A stretch of 64,000 bases of DNA, from the NCBI GenBank assembly GCA_017569305.1, contig CP069418.1, positions 2,604,001-2,668,000 on the forward strand, in the 5' to 3' direction. Positions 24,854 through 34,130 of this stretch are shown piece by piece. Positions within the stretch are counted from its first letter, which is position 1. Every line of letters begins with the position of its first letter. This stretch comes from Clostridiales bacterium FE2011. GTDB taxonomy: Bacteria > Bacillota > Clostridia > Christensenellales > Aristaeellaceae. Both the position numbers and the translations under genes were made by a program. The notes below the pieces were generated by a model. It was not told the origin of the DNA. It saw only the letters and a list, made by a program, of their open reading frames with translations, and made no database searches.

Positions 24854-26155
24854 ATGTGCGGAACGGTGAGATACTATCTGGCCATTGATATCGGAGCGTC
24901 CAGCGGCCGGCATATAGTCGGATGGCCGGAGGACGGAAAGATCCGGACGGTTGAGGTTTACCGGTTTCCAAACGGGATGAAGGAAACAGACGACGGACTG
25001 ATCTGGGACCTGGAAACGCTGGTGATGAACATCCGGATGGGGATTGAGGAGGCACTCAAGTATTTTCCGGATATTGTGAGCCTTTCTGTGGATACCTGGG
25101 GCGTGGATTATGTGCTGATGAAGGGCGAAAAGGAGATCCTGCCCTGTTATGCCTACCGGGACAGCCGCACAGGACCGGCCATACCGGAAGTGCACCGGCG
25201 GATGCCTTTTGAAGAGCTGTACCGGCGGACCGGCATCCAGCATCAGCCCTTCAATAGCATCTACCAGCTGTACGCGGATAAAACGACGGGAAGGCTGGCA
25301 GAAGCTGACGCTTTCCTGCCGATGCCATCCTACCTGATGTACCGGCTGTGCGGCGGAAAAGCCCATGAGTACACAGAGGCGACCACCGGAGGAATGGTGA
25401 ACGCAAAGACGGGGGAGTATGATCCCGCAATCGTGGAAGCCCTGGGCTTCCCGCGCCACCTGTTTCCAAAGCTGCGGAAACCGGGAACGGTGATCGGCGC
25501 ATACCGGGGGATGAAAGTGGTGCTCTGCGCGACGCACGACACGGCAAGCGCGGTGGAAGCAATTCCCATGGAAGGAAACGAGTTGTTTCTTTCCTCCGGA
25601 ACCTGGAGCCTGCTGGGAATGAAGATACCCTCCCCGCTGACAGACCGGAAGAGCATGGAGGCAGCCTATTCAAATGAGGGCGGCGTGGGATGCAGCCTGT
25701 ACCTGAAGAACATTATCGGGATGTGGCTGGTAAACCGCCTGCGGGAGGAGCTCTGCCCCGGAAAGCCCTGGGATGAGATCACGGCAGAGGCGGAACAGGA
25801 TGGATTTGACGGGCTTGTGGACGCGGAGGATCCGGATTTCCTGGCACCGGAAAGCATGAAGGAAGCGTTTGACGCAAAGCTGGCGGAAAAACCGGCAAAC
25901 ACGGCAGGCTATTTCCGGTGCGCATACCGGTCCCTGGCCGACACTTACGGCCGGGCGGTCCGGGCGATGGAAGCATGCACGGGAATCTGCCGCAGCAAGC
26001 TGTATATTGTGGGCGGCGGCGCAAAGAACAATTACCTGAACAGGCTGACCGCACTGGCCACCGGGAAACAGGTGATCGCACTTCCCGTGGAGGCAACGGC
26101 AGAAGGAAATATCAAAGTCCAGATTCGGGCGGATATACAGGAGGCAGGACAGTGA
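24854..26155 (+). CDS. rhaB: rhamnulokinase (shortened C-terminus)
   Basis: A 433-residue FGGY kinase with RhaB features: YYLAIDIGASSGRHIVG, SVDTWGVDYVL, YRDSRTG, QLYA, CATHDTASA and LSSGTWSLLG. It phosphorylates L-rhamnulose to L-rhamnulose 1-phosphate. The start is uncertain: ATG 24854 sits against AAAGGA, whereas GTG 24866 is 12 bases from it and begins at the conserved RYYLAID. The family is usually 470-490 residues long. This protein stops soon after PVEATAEGNIKVQ, where RhaB normally continues for ~40 residues. The overlap with rhaD (GTGA) shows the short end is not a random break. Rhamnulokinase identity is firm; full activity is not proven. Confidence 0.85.
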   Translation: MCGTVRYYLAIDIGASSGRHIVGWPEDGKIRTVEVYRFPNGMKETDDGLIWDLETLVMNIRMGIEEALKYFPDIVSLSVDTWGVDYVLMKGEKEILPCYAYRDSRTGPAIPEVHRRMPFEELYRRTGIQHQPFNSIYQLYADKTTGRLAEADAFLPMPSYLMYRLCGGKAHEYTEATTGGMVNAKTGEYDPAIVEALGFPRHLFPKLRKPGTVIGAYRGMKVVLCATHDTASAVEAIPMEGNELFLSSGTWSLLGMKIPSPLTDRKSMEAAYSNEGGVGCSLYLKNIIGMWLVNRLREELCPGKPWDEITAEAEQDGFDGLVDAEDPDFLAPESMKEAFDAKLAEKPANTAGYFRCAYRSLADTYGRAVRAMEACTGICRSKLYIVGGGAKNNYLNRLTALATGKQVIALPVEATAEGNIKVQIRADIQEAGQ

Positions 26156-26973
26156 AAAGGAATATATTGTTTGAACCGTGGATGACCGAGATGATCAGGA
26201 CGCTGACAAATATGTACAACCACGGCTGGGATGAACGGAACGGCGGCAACGTGAGCATGCTGGTGGACGAGGAACAGGTGGTCAGATGCCTGGATCCGGA
26301 CCGGGTGATCCGCCGGATTCCGACAGGGTTCACAGCGACAGAACTGGCAGGAAAGTATTTCCTGGTGACGGGCACGGGCAAGTATTTCAAGAACGTGCAG
26401 TACGCGCCGGCTGTCAACCTGGGCCTGGTGCGGATCACAGCGGCCGGGGATGAGGCGGAGCTCCTGTGGGGATTCACGGACGGAGGCACGTTTACCAGCG
26501 AATTCGCAGCGCATATGATGACCCATGCGGCCCGGCTGCGGGTGAACCCGGAAAACCGGATCTATATGCACTGCCACCCGACCAACCTGCTGGCGATGAC
26601 GTACGTGCACGAACTGGATGAGCGGTCCTTTACGCGTACACTGTGGCAGATGTGCACGGAATGCATTGTGGTATTCCCGGAAGGAGTGAATATCCTTCCC
26701 TGCGTCGTGTGCGGCACCAACCAGCTGGGCATGGACACGGCGGAGAAGATGAAGACAGCCCGGCTGGTGATCTGGAGCCAGCACGGACTGTCAGCCGTGG
26801 GAAACACGCTGGATGAAGCCTTCGGTCTGATTGAGACGGTGGAAAAGGCAGCGGAGATCTATATGAAGATTGCCGGGCTGCCCCGGATTAATACGATAAG
26901 TGACGAGATATTGCAGGGACTGGCGGAGAGGTTTGGGCTAGTACCCAGAGAAGGGTATCTGCATAATGCATAA
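26152..26973 (+). CDS. rhaD: rhamnulose-1-phosphate aldolase
   Basis: A 273-residue class II aldolase that splits L-rhamnulose 1-phosphate into DHAP and L-lactaldehyde. The start is the GTG overlapping the rhaB stop, with AGGAGG seven bases upstream. Catalytic Glu117 (TFTSEF) and zinc ligands His140, His142 (MHCHPTN) and His211 (WSQHG) match the E. coli enzyme almost position for position (274 residues). It is coupled to rhaB. No lactaldehyde reductase and no rhamnose isomerase gene is nearby. Confidence 0.93.
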   Translation: MKRNILFEPWMTEMIRTLTNMYNHGWDERNGGNVSMLVDEEQVVRCLDPDRVIRRIPTGFTATELAGKYFLVTGTGKYFKNVQYAPAVNLGLVRITAAGDEAELLWGFTDGGTFTSEFAAHMMTHAARLRVNPENRIYMHCHPTNLLAMTYVHELDERSFTRTLWQMCTECIVVFPEGVNILPCVVCGTNQLGMDTAEKMKTARLVIWSQHGLSAVGNTLDEAFGLIETVEKAAEIYMKIAGLPRINTISDEILQGLAERFGLVPREGYLHNA

Positions 26974-26989
26974 GGCATTATGCAGATAT

Positions 26990-27090
26990 AATTAAAACTT
27001 AAAACTTAAAACTTAAGACTTAAAAATGATATAGTTTCTAACCTTTCAATTTGGAAAAACCAATATTGAAGACTTAAAACTGAAAAATAA
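26990..27090. repeat. AT-rich iterated word region (ACTTAAA)
   Basis: Short tandem copies of AAAACTT/ACTTAAA run from about 26992 to 27025, and a further copy lies near 27070. The segment between rhaD and its terminator contains no gene. Similar iterated words bound other intergenic regions of the window. Confidence 0.5.
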
Positions 27091-27124
27091 TAGAGTGTTC
27101 AAACAGTTTTTGGAGAAAAGGAAA

Positions 27125-27157
27125 AGTCAGGGCTTCGGAAGAAGCTCTGACTTTTTT
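27125..27157. terminator. bidirectional terminator between rhaD and fucI
   Basis: A 12-bp stem (27125-27136 with 27141-27152) containing one G-T pair and a GGAA loop has T6 at 27152-27157 and A-rich sequence on the other flank. Confidence 0.88.
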
Positions 27158-27172
27158 GATGGGGGTTTTTGG

Positions 27173-28975
27173 TTATTTTTTGTAGAAGGGGCCGTAGGTG
27201 GCGCAGGCACGGTAATCGGCGCCTTCCTTATCCATGCCGAAGGCATTCCAGGCGGCAGGACGGAAGATATCCGCGACAGGCACGTTGTGCATGGCTACAG
27301 GAATGCGCAGCATGGAGCACAGAGTGATCAGGTCCGCGCCGATATGGCCGTAGCTGATGGCACCGTGATTGGCACCCCAGCAGTTCATGACGTCATAGGC
27401 GCTCCGGAAGGGGCTGCCTTCCTTCCCGTCGCAGCGGGGCGTGAACCAGGTGCAAGGCCAGGTGTAGTCGGTCCGTTTCCAGAGGATATCGGTGACCTTG
27501 TCCGGAAGGTTTACAGTCCAGCCTTCGGCAATTTGCAGCATGGGGCCCAGGCCATCCACCAGGTTCAGGCGGATCATGGTGGCAGGCATTTCACAGTCTG
27601 TGACAAAACGGCTTGAATAGCCGCCGCCCCGGAAATAACCGAGATCGGCATAGTTCCAGGTGGTGTTTTCCATGATGGCTTTCTGGTCCGCCACGGTGAC
27701 GTCATACCAGGGCTTCATCAGCCGGGTGCCGTTCTCATCCCGGGCTTGTCCGTTGGCGTCCAGGCAGCAGGCACCGGAGTTGATCAGGTGGATGAAGCCG
27801 CCGTTTTCTTTCGCGGCGCCCTCTACGTCATAACCCGTGCAGCGTTTGACAGCTTCAGGGCTCCAGAAAGTGCGGACGTCCGCGAACATCTGGGCACGGT
27901 TGGTGAGCAGCTTCATGAAGAGCATACCCAGGCCGTTGAGCACGTCGTTTTCCGTGGCGAAGACGTAGGGCTCCCGGGCGCCGTTGTGGTCGAAGCTGGT
28001 ATTCAGCATAGCTTCCGGGAAGTCACAGTTGGGATAGAAATCCGTCCACTGGCGCTGGCCCTGGAAGCCGCCGGCGATGGCGTTATGCCCCACGGCTTCT
28101 TCCTCGCAGCCGGAAGGCAGATTTGGATTGCCGTTGAGCAGGTCCTTGATGATCAGGTACATCTTCAGGGTGAATTCCCAGTCCTGATCCTTCTGGTCCC
28201 GGGTCTTCTGCAGTTCGGGAGGATTCTTGTCAAAGCCTTCCCGCACGTTCTCCTCACTCCAGGATTTCAGCCTTTCCAGCTCCTTGCGGTCATAGATGCC
28301 GAGGGTCATGCGGCGGATGATTTCCACCTCGTCCACAGACTCGACCCGCATGCCGAGATATTCCTCAATAAACTTTGAGTCGATGATGGAACCGCCGATG
28401 CCCATGGTGATGGCGCCGATCTGGAGATAGCTTTTGCCGCGCATGGTGGCAGCCGCCACGGCAGCCCGGCCGAAGCGAAGCAGTTTCCCCTTCACATCCT
28501 CCGGGATGGAGGTATCGTCCGCTTCCTGTACCTCATGGCCGTAAATGCCGAAGGCCGGAAGTCCTTTCTGGGCATGCGTTGCCAGGACGCTGGCAAGATA
28601 GACAGCGCCGGGACGCTCGGTGCCGTTAAAGCCCCAGACGGCCTTGATAGTGTTCCGGTCCATGTCCATGGTTTCGGAACCGTAGCACCAGCAGGGGGTG
28701 ACGGTCAGGGTGACGGCGACGCCTTCGCGGCGGAACTTTTCCTCACAGGCGGCAGCCTCGGCTACCCGGCCGATAGTTGTGTCCGCGATGACGACCTTTA
28801 CCGGCTCGCCGTTGGAATAGTGCAGGTTTTCCTCAAACAGCCGGGCGGCGGAACGGGCCATGTTCATGGTCTGGTCCTCCAGGCTTTCCCGCACCTTCAG
28901 GGCGCCCCGGCGGCCGTCAATCGTCGGCCGGATGCCGATCACGGGATAGCTGCCCAGGTATCTGTTTTTTACCAT
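27173..28975 (-). CDS. fucI: L-fucose isomerase
   Basis: A 600-residue protein, close to the 591 residues of E. coli FucI, which interconverts L-fucose and L-fuculose (also D-arabinose and D-ribulose) using Mn2+. Family blocks are clear: [20 protein letters not shown] at the N-terminus, [50 protein letters not shown] and, near the end, [18 protein letters not shown]. It is the last gene of the importer operon, 110 bases after the binding-protein gene. No FucK or FucA is seen; the only kinase and aldolase nearby are RhaB and RhaD, convergent to it. Confidence 0.95.
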   Translation of the reverse strand: MVKNRYLGSYPVIGIRPTIDGRRGALKVRESLEDQTMNMARSAARLFEENLHYSNGEPVKVVIADTTIGRVAEAAACEEKFRREGVAVTLTVTPCWCYGSETMDMDRNTIKAVWGFNGTERPGAVYLASVLATHAQKGLPAFGIYGHEVQEADDTSIPEDVKGKLLRFGRAAVAAATMRGKSYLQIGAITMGIGGSIIDSKFIEEYLGMRVESVDEVEIIRRMTLGIYDRKELERLKSWSEENVREGFDKNPPELQKTRDQKDQDWEFTLKMYLIIKDLLNGNPNLPSGCEEEAVGHNAIAGGFQGQRQWTDFYPNCDFPEAMLNTSFDHNGAREPYVFATENDVLNGLGMLFMKLLTNRAQMFADVRTFWSPEAVKRCTGYDVEGAAKENGGFIHLINSGACCLDANGQARDENGTRLMKPWYDVTVADQKAIMENTTWNYADLGYFRGGGYSSRFVTDCEMPATMIRLNLVDGLGPMLQIAEGWTVNLPDKVTDILWKRTDYTWPCTWFTPRCDGKEGSPFRSAYDVMNCWGANHGAISYGHIGADLITLCSMLRIPVAMHNVPVADIFRPAAWNAFGMDKEGADYRACATYGPFYKK

Positions 28976-29014
28976 TGTTCATTAACCTCCTTGCGGTTTG
29001 CCTGACAGAGAGAA

Positions 29015-29046
29015 AACGGATGGAGATCCGGAGATCCCCATCCGTT
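29015..29046 (-). promoter_or_regulatory. intercistronic stem between the binding-protein gene and fucI
   Basis: AACGGATGG (29015-29023) pairs with CCATCCGTT (29038-29046), with an inner GATC pairing. On the minus strand a weak TTTTCTCTCT tail follows, so it may terminate part of the transcripts before fucI. Confidence 0.5.
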
Positions 29047-29085
29047 CCTTACCGGACCCGTCAGGAACGGGCTCGATAAGTAAGA

Positions 29086-30162
29086 TCAGTCATACAGGTT
29101 GTCAGCGATCTCGGGAGTATCGATGTTCTCGAGGGTGTAGAAAGCACAACCGGTATCGGTGTCTTCAACGGCTTCGCCCTTGGCGCTGGCCAGGAGCAGG
29201 TCGATGGTCACGCGGCCGATGCCGACGGGGGACTGGGTCACAGCGCCGTACATAACGCCGCTGCGGATGGCGGCCTTCAGGGTAGCACCGGAGTCAAAGC
29301 CAACAGCGATGACGGTGTCATCACCGGTGCCGCACTTGAACAGGTTGTTGTCAGCGGCGACAACGCCTTCAGCGGCAACCTGGTTGGAACCGAACACAGC
29401 GATCAGGTCTTCTTCATTCAGCAGCACGGAAGCTTCATTGGCGCACAGTTCAACGGTGGACTGAGCGGGCACCTTGGCTTCGATGATGATTTTGGCGTCA
29501 GCTTCAGCGGCCTTCTCACCCTTGATGCCGTTGACATAGAATTCGTTACCGGTCACGGCAACCTTCCAGCCCTTTTCAGCGGCCAGCTCGATGATCCTGT
29601 CGATGAAACCGAGGCCGCGCTGGGTCACGGATTCACCGGTGGCGTCCTGGTTGACTTCACCAATGCGGACAGTACCGGGTGCTGCTTCGATCCGGGCAAC
29701 GATCTTCGCCCACATACCATCGGCGGCAACGGTGCCGGCGATGTAGTTGTTGGTGGAAGCGTTGGCATAGACAGCGCCTTCGGGAGCGCCGGGAACACCG
29801 GAGTCAAAACCGATGATCGGGATCTTCTTGGACAGGGCGTCGTTCAGCAAATCGTTGAAAGCGTTCTGGTCAACGGCGGCGAAACCGATGGCGGCGGGAG
29901 CGGCATTCAGCGCAGAGGTGAACTGCTGTACCTGCTGGGCAACATCAGATTCGGAGTCGGGGCCGACGAAGTTCATGGTGATCTTGTCAGTGCCTTCAGC
30001 ATTGATCTTGTCCACTTCTTCCTTGGCGCCTTTCAGAACAGCCTGCCAATAGGTGGACTGGAAGCCCTTCGAGACGATCTCGAAGTGGTACTCATCCGCG
30101 AACGCGGCAGAGATACCGAGAACCATAACCAGGGCAAGGATGAGAGCGACCAGTTTCTTCAT
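29086..30162 (-). CDS. ribose/rhamnose-type sugar-binding protein (periplasmic-binding family 4)
   Basis: A 358-residue exported binding protein. ATG 30162 has AAGGAGGT upstream and begins a signal peptide MKKLVALILALVMVLGISAA, cleaved near FADEY. The mature part has the RbsB-like pattern FEIVSKGFQSTYWQAVLKGA, IGFAAVDQNAF, IPIIGFDSG and YGAVTQSPVGIG. No lipobox Cys is seen. It is the fourth gene of the ATPase-permease-permease-binding protein-fucI operon. The presence of fucI points to L-fucose or L-rhamnose as ligand; this is inference from context. Confidence 0.9.
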   Translation of the reverse strand: MKKLVALILALVMVLGISAAFADEYHFEIVSKGFQSTYWQAVLKGAKEEVDKINAEGTDKITMNFVGPDSESDVAQQVQQFTSALNAAPAAIGFAAVDQNAFNDLLNDALSKKIPIIGFDSGVPGAPEGAVYANASTNNYIAGTVAADGMWAKIVARIEAAPGTVRIGEVNQDATGESVTQRGLGFIDRIIELAAEKGWKVAVTGNEFYVNGIKGEKAAEADAKIIIEAKVPAQSTVELCANEASVLLNEEDLIAVFGSNQVAAEGVVAADNNLFKCGTGDDTVIAVGFDSGATLKAAIRSGVMYGAVTQSPVGIGRVTIDLLLASAKGEAVEDTDTGCAFYTLENIDTPEIADNLYD

Positions 30163-30220
30163 ATGGGGATACCTCCTTACTTTATATATGTACATCCGTC
30201 CGGGATGCCACATACGGAAA

Positions 30221-31228
30221 TCATTTGCCGTTGCGCATCTTATCGATGGTTACGGCGCCCATCAGGATACAGCCCGTGATGAGCAGCTGCCAGTCGGCGT
30301 TCAGCCCGACGAAGGGGAGACCGACCTGCAGCAGGGAGATCAGGAGCACGCCCAGGAAGGTTCCGAAGACAGAGCCGGAACCGCCGGTCATAGCCGTGCC
30401 GCCGATGATGGCGGCGCCGATGGCGTTCAGCTCAAAGCCGGCGCCCTGGCCGGGCGTGATATTGGAGAAGGTGGCGGCGTAGGTCACGGCTGCCAGGCCG
30501 GTGAACAGGCCGCAGATCATATAGGCGAAGATGTGCCATCTCAGCACGTTCACCCCGGAAAGCTTCAGGGCTTCCTTGTTGGAACCGATGGCGATGGTGT
30601 AGCGTCCGACGCGGGTCTTGTTGAGCACGAGGGACATGATGATGACCAGCAGGATCATCCAGACCATTCCCAGGGGAACGGGCATCCGCCCGGTATCTGT
30701 TTTGACCACGAGCCGGAAAACGCTCCGGAATCCGGCACCGGGTTCCATGCCGTCCGGCCAGGTGCCGGAGAAGCCGCCGGTAAGGATGGAGCCGATGCCG
30801 CGGCAGAACATCATGCTGGCCAGGGTCATGATAAAGGGCGGGACATTCAGCTTGGCTACGCCGAAGCCGTTTACCGCGCCCATGGTGACGCCCATGAGAA
30901 TCGTGATGATAATCGCCGCCCACAGGGGCCAGCCGCAGATGCGCATCAGGTAGGAACCGATCAGTGAATAGCAGATCAAGCCGGTACCCATGCTCAGGTC
31001 ATTACCGCCGGTGATCAGCGGGAAGGTGACGCCGATGGCCATGAGCAGCGTGTAATACATGTTGCTGCAGATCTGCACAAGAGTCGTGTACTTCCGGAAG
31101 GAAGGACTGGCGATGTAGAAGAAGCCGTACAGCAGGATCAGAACCGCGATGATGATCAGGCGCTGGAAGGCGCTGGAACGGATGAATGCCGAGCGGGCTG
31201 CTTTTTTCCGGTCAATGGTGTTTTCCAT
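30221..31228 (-). CDS. CUT2 sugar ABC transporter permease (RbsC type), second copy
   Basis: A 335-residue permease with 8-10 hydrophobic segments. The CUT2 signature region LITGGNDLSMGTGL and the cytoplasmic loop GSNKEALKLSGVNVLRWH are present, followed by AIGAAIIGGTAMTGGSGSV. It lies 25 bases downstream of the other permease gene, and the two are presumed to form a heterodimer. Its central loop (SGTWPDGMEPGAGFRSVFRL) differs from that of the partner. Confidence 0.9.
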   Translation of the reverse strand: MENTIDRKKAARSAFIRSSAFQRLIIIAVLILLYGFFYIASPSFRKYTTLVQICSNMYYTLLMAIGVTFPLITGGNDLSMGTGLICYSLIGSYLMRICGWPLWAAIIITILMGVTMGAVNGFGVAKLNVPPFIMTLASMMFCRGIGSILTGGFSGTWPDGMEPGAGFRSVFRLVVKTDTGRMPVPLGMVWMILLVIIMSLVLNKTRVGRYTIAIGSNKEALKLSGVNVLRWHIFAYMICGLFTGLAAVTYAATFSNITPGQGAGFELNAIGAAIIGGTAMTGGSGSVFGTFLGVLLISLLQVGLPFVGLNADWQLLITGCILMGAVTIDKMRNGK

Positions 31229-31253
31229 TTGCTTACCCCTTTCTCCGCATTTG

Positions 31254-32279
31254 TCAGTTCCTGCGGCGGCGGCTCATCACGTCAGCGATTACCGCGCCGA
31301 GAAGGATCAGAGCAGTCAGAGAATACTGGAAGGCAATGTTGAAGCCCATGGACAGGATGCCTTCCTGCATGATGGCGATGATGAAGGAGCCGATCACGGT
31401 GCCGAGGATGGAGGCGAGGCCGCCGGCCATGGAAGTGCCGCCCATGACGCAGGCCGCAATGGCTTCATTGTTGAAGGTGTCGCCTTTGACCGGCTGGACC
31501 GTGGTGTAGCATCCGACATAGAAGATGGCGGCCAGTCCGGCGAGGGTACCGCAGATTACATAGGCCAGCATCTCCCAGCGGCGCGTATCCACGCCGGAGA
31601 GGCGGACAGCCTCCCGGTTGGCACCCAGGCAGATCATGTAACGGCCGGCCTTGGTCTTGTTCAGCACGATGGAGCAGATGATCGCCACGATGATCAGGAT
31701 GATCAGGCCGGTAGGGATGTTCAGCTTGCTGCCGCCTACGGTGACCTCCAGGTTGGAGAGCTTCCGGTACCAGCCGCCCGGATCGGTACTGCCGGGCCAG
31801 GATACATTCTGGGTCTTGGTGAAGATGGAACCGATGCCCTTGGCGATCTGCATCAGCGCCAGGGAGGTGATGAAGGATGGCAGGTGCAGGTAGGAGACGA
31901 AGAAGCCGCCGACCGTACCGAAGACCATACCGATGAGGGGGCACATGATCAGGGAAACCCACATGGGGAATCCATAGTTATTGAAACAGTAGCCTGAGAT
32001 CAGCGCCGCCGCGAACATGACCGGACCGACGGAGAAGTCGATACCGCCCGTGGCGATAACGAAGGTGACGCCCAGGGCCAGGAAACCGATGAAGTATCCG
32101 TAGTTGATGGCGCTGGTGAACCGGGCATAGGTCAGGAAGACGTTGCCGTGATTCAGCACACCGCTGAGTACCTGGAAGATCAGGCACAGCAGGATGATGA
32201 CACCGATCAGGACGACCCGGTTGAAGCCCATAATCCTGACCAGCCTGAGGGATTTGAACCGTTCAAGCATTGCTTTCAT
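31254..32279 (-). CDS. CUT2 sugar ABC transporter permease (RbsC type), first copy
   Basis: A 341-residue permease with the CUT2 patterns IATGGIDFSVGPV, GANREAVRLSGVDTRRWE and IAACVMGGTSMAGGLAS. Its ATG overlaps the stop of the ATPase gene by four bases (ATGA), so the two are translationally coupled. Together with the second permease, the ATPase and the binding protein it completes a heterodimeric CUT2 importer. Confidence 0.9.
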   Translation of the reverse strand: MKAMLERFKSLRLVRIMGFNRVVLIGVIILLCLIFQVLSGVLNHGNVFLTYARFTSAINYGYFIGFLALGVTFVIATGGIDFSVGPVMFAAALISGYCFNNYGFPMWVSLIMCPLIGMVFGTVGGFFVSYLHLPSFITSLALMQIAKGIGSIFTKTQNVSWPGSTDPGGWYRKLSNLEVTVGGSKLNIPTGLIILIIVAIICSIVLNKTKAGRYMICLGANREAVRLSGVDTRRWEMLAYVICGTLAGLAAIFYVGCYTTVQPVKGDTFNNEAIAACVMGGTSMAGGLASILGTVIGSFIIAIMQEGILSMGFNIAFQYSLTALILLGAVIADVMSRRRRN

Positions 32280-33811
32280 ACCGCTTCTCCCTCCTGCCGG
32301 GCTTTCCGGTTCTGCATATCAATATCCCGGGTGGCGGCGGCCATGATCTTTTCCTGGGTGGCCTCCGCAATATCAAACTCACCGGTTTTCCGGCCTTCGC
32401 ACATGACGATGATCCGGTCGGACATGCGCAGGATTTCTGCCAGCTCCGAAGAGATCATGATGATGGCTTTGCCGGAGGCAGCCAGCTGATTCATGAGTTC
32501 GTAGATTTCCTGCTTGGCGCCGACGTCGATGCCGCGGGTCGGCTCGTCAAAGATCATGATCTGGGAATCGTTGACCAGCCATTTCGCGATAACCACCTTC
32601 TGCTGGTTGCCGCCGGAGAGGTTTTCAACCAGCTGGTCGATGCCGGGGGTCTTTGTCTTCAGCGCGTCCACATATTTCTGTGTAACGGCCTCTTCCGCGG
32701 CCTTGTCAATGAAGATTCCTTTGGTGTATTTCTTCAGGGTGGCCAGGGTGGAATTCTCCGTGATGTTCTTCTTCAGAACGACACCGAAACGTTTCCGATC
32801 TTCGGATAAATAACTAAGCCCTGCTTCTACTGCCTCTTTCGGAGAGGTGATGGACACTTTCTCTCCGTTGATCCAGATGTCGCCGCTCTGCTTGGGATCG
32901 GCTCCGAACAGGGCGCGGGCGGTCTCGGTCCGGCCGGCGCCGACCAGGCCCGCAAAGCCAAGGATTTCACCCCGGTGCAGTTCAAAACTGACGTCCTGAA
33001 CCATCCGCCCGGCGTTGAGGTGTTCCACCTTCAGGACCACCGGCGCATCCGCAGCGCAGCGGCTCTCGGTCTTGGGCTCTTCATAGATGACGCGGCCGAC
33101 CATCATGTCGATGATGTCTTCCTTGGTGCACTCCTCGGTGATCAGGGTGCCGATATACTGGCCGTCCCGCATGACGGAGACCCGGTCCGTGATCTTCTTG
33201 ATCTCATCCATGCGGTGGGAAATATAGACAATACCGTATCCGCGGGCCCGCAGGTCCCGGATGATGACAAAGAGCTGATCGATCTCCGCGTCGGTCAGCG
33301 CCGCGGTAGGCTCGTCAAAAATGATGACCTTCGCGTCATGGGAAATAGCCTTGGCGATTTCGCACATCTGCTGCTTTGCCACGGTCAGGCTGCTCATGGT
33401 CTCTTTGGGATCGATCTCGATATTCAGCTGGGCGAAAAGCTTGCGGGCTTCTTCATTCATGGCTTTATCATTGATGAACAGGCCGCGCTTCGGCTCCCGG
33501 CCGATGAAGATATTCTGGGCGACGGTCAGGTGGCCCATCATGTTCAGCTCCTGGTGAACGATGACGATCCCGGCCTGCTGCGCCTCCCGGGGATTATGGA
33601 ATTCGACTTCCTTTCCCTCGAAGGTGATGGAACCGGCATCTTTGGTATAGATTCCGGTGAGCACTTTCATCAGGGTGGACTTGCCGGCGCCGTTTTCACC
33701 CATGAGGGCATGGACTTCCCCGCGACGGACTTCAAAATCGACATGATCCAGGGCGTGAACGCCGGGGAAGTATTTGTCGATCCCTTTCATTGTCAGGATC
33801 ACTTCTCCCAT
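32276..33811 (-). CDS. CUT2 sugar ABC transporter ATPase with two nucleotide-binding domains (RbsA/MglA/XylG type)
   Basis: A 511-residue protein with two fused ABC domains. The first has a full Walker A (GENGAGKST) and Walker B (VIIFDEPTAAL). The second has the degenerate P-loop GLVGAGRTE typical of the family, an intact signature LSGGNQQK and IMIFDEPTRGIDVG. ATG 33811 has AAAGGAGG upstream. It opens the five-gene operon ending in fucI. A near-consensus promoter and two LacI-type palindromes lie upstream. Confidence 0.94.
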   Translation of the reverse strand: MGEVILTMKGIDKYFPGVHALDHVDFEVRRGEVHALMGENGAGKSTLMKVLTGIYTKDAGSITFEGKEVEFHNPREAQQAGIVIVHQELNMMGHLTVAQNIFIGREPKRGLFINDKAMNEEARKLFAQLNIEIDPKETMSSLTVAKQQMCEIAKAISHDAKVIIFDEPTAALTDAEIDQLFVIIRDLRARGYGIVYISHRMDEIKKITDRVSVMRDGQYIGTLITEECTKEDIIDMMVGRVIYEEPKTESRCAADAPVVLKVEHLNAGRMVQDVSFELHRGEILGFAGLVGAGRTETARALFGADPKQSGDIWINGEKVSITSPKEAVEAGLSYLSEDRKRFGVVLKKNITENSTLATLKKYTKGIFIDKAAEEAVTQKYVDALKTKTPGIDQLVENLSGGNQQKVVIAKWLVNDSQIMIFDEPTRGIDVGAKQEIYELMNQLAASGKAIIMISSELAEILRMSDRIIVMCEGRKTGEFDIAEATQEKIMAAATRDIDMQNRKARQEGEAV

Positions 33812-33918
33812 GAAGCATCCTCCTTTGGTGATGATCATCAGGCTGCAAATATATAAATGAAGACTGAAATCAAGCCGGTTTCAACGGCTTCAATATATGA
33901 ATAACAGCCTACAATAAC

Positions 33919-33928
33919 GTAACGTTTC
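33919..33928. promoter_or_regulatory. class B LacI-type operator in the CUT2-fucI leader
   Basis: GTAACGTTTC is the exact inverse of the GAAACGTTAC core at the rhaB promoter and lies about 30 bases downstream of the inferred start of the CUT2 transcript. Confidence 0.6.
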
Positions 33929-33961
33929 ATTTCTACGGCATAAACGCCGGTGCTTGTGTAT

Positions 33962-33990
33962 AGAATAATATAGGCATACATGCTTGTCAA
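33962..33990 (-). promoter_or_regulatory. promoter of the CUT2-fucI operon
   Basis: On the minus strand a perfect TTGACA (33985-33990) and TATTCT (33962-33967) are spaced 17 bases. Confidence 0.75.
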
Positions 33991-34018
33991 GGGAGAAAAT
34001 GAAAAACAGGATAAAAAA

Positions 34019-34032
34019 GTGAATCGTTTCGC
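34019..34032. promoter_or_regulatory. LacI-type operator, class A (third copy)
   Basis: GTGAATCGTTTCGC matches 13 of 14 bases of the reverse complement of the site at 9397-9410. It lies upstream of both divergent promoters in this gap. Confidence 0.55.
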
Positions 34033-34130
34033 CAAATAACGGGCAGAATTTCTGATTAGTTACTTTTGGATGAATCCGATTTGCTGTATAATGACAAAAC
34101 CATCTGAAAGAGGATCAGGAGAGAGTGTGT

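Larger units (their letters stand above)
33812..34130. promoter_or_regulatory. divergent control region, CUT2 operon / GNAT gene
   Basis: The 319-base gap contains the leftward promoter (33962-33990), class B and class A palindromes, a CGGC/GCCG inverted repeat at 33936-33949, and a rightward TATAAT at 34087-34092 for the GNAT gene with a poor -35. No open reading frame is seen. Confidence 0.5.
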
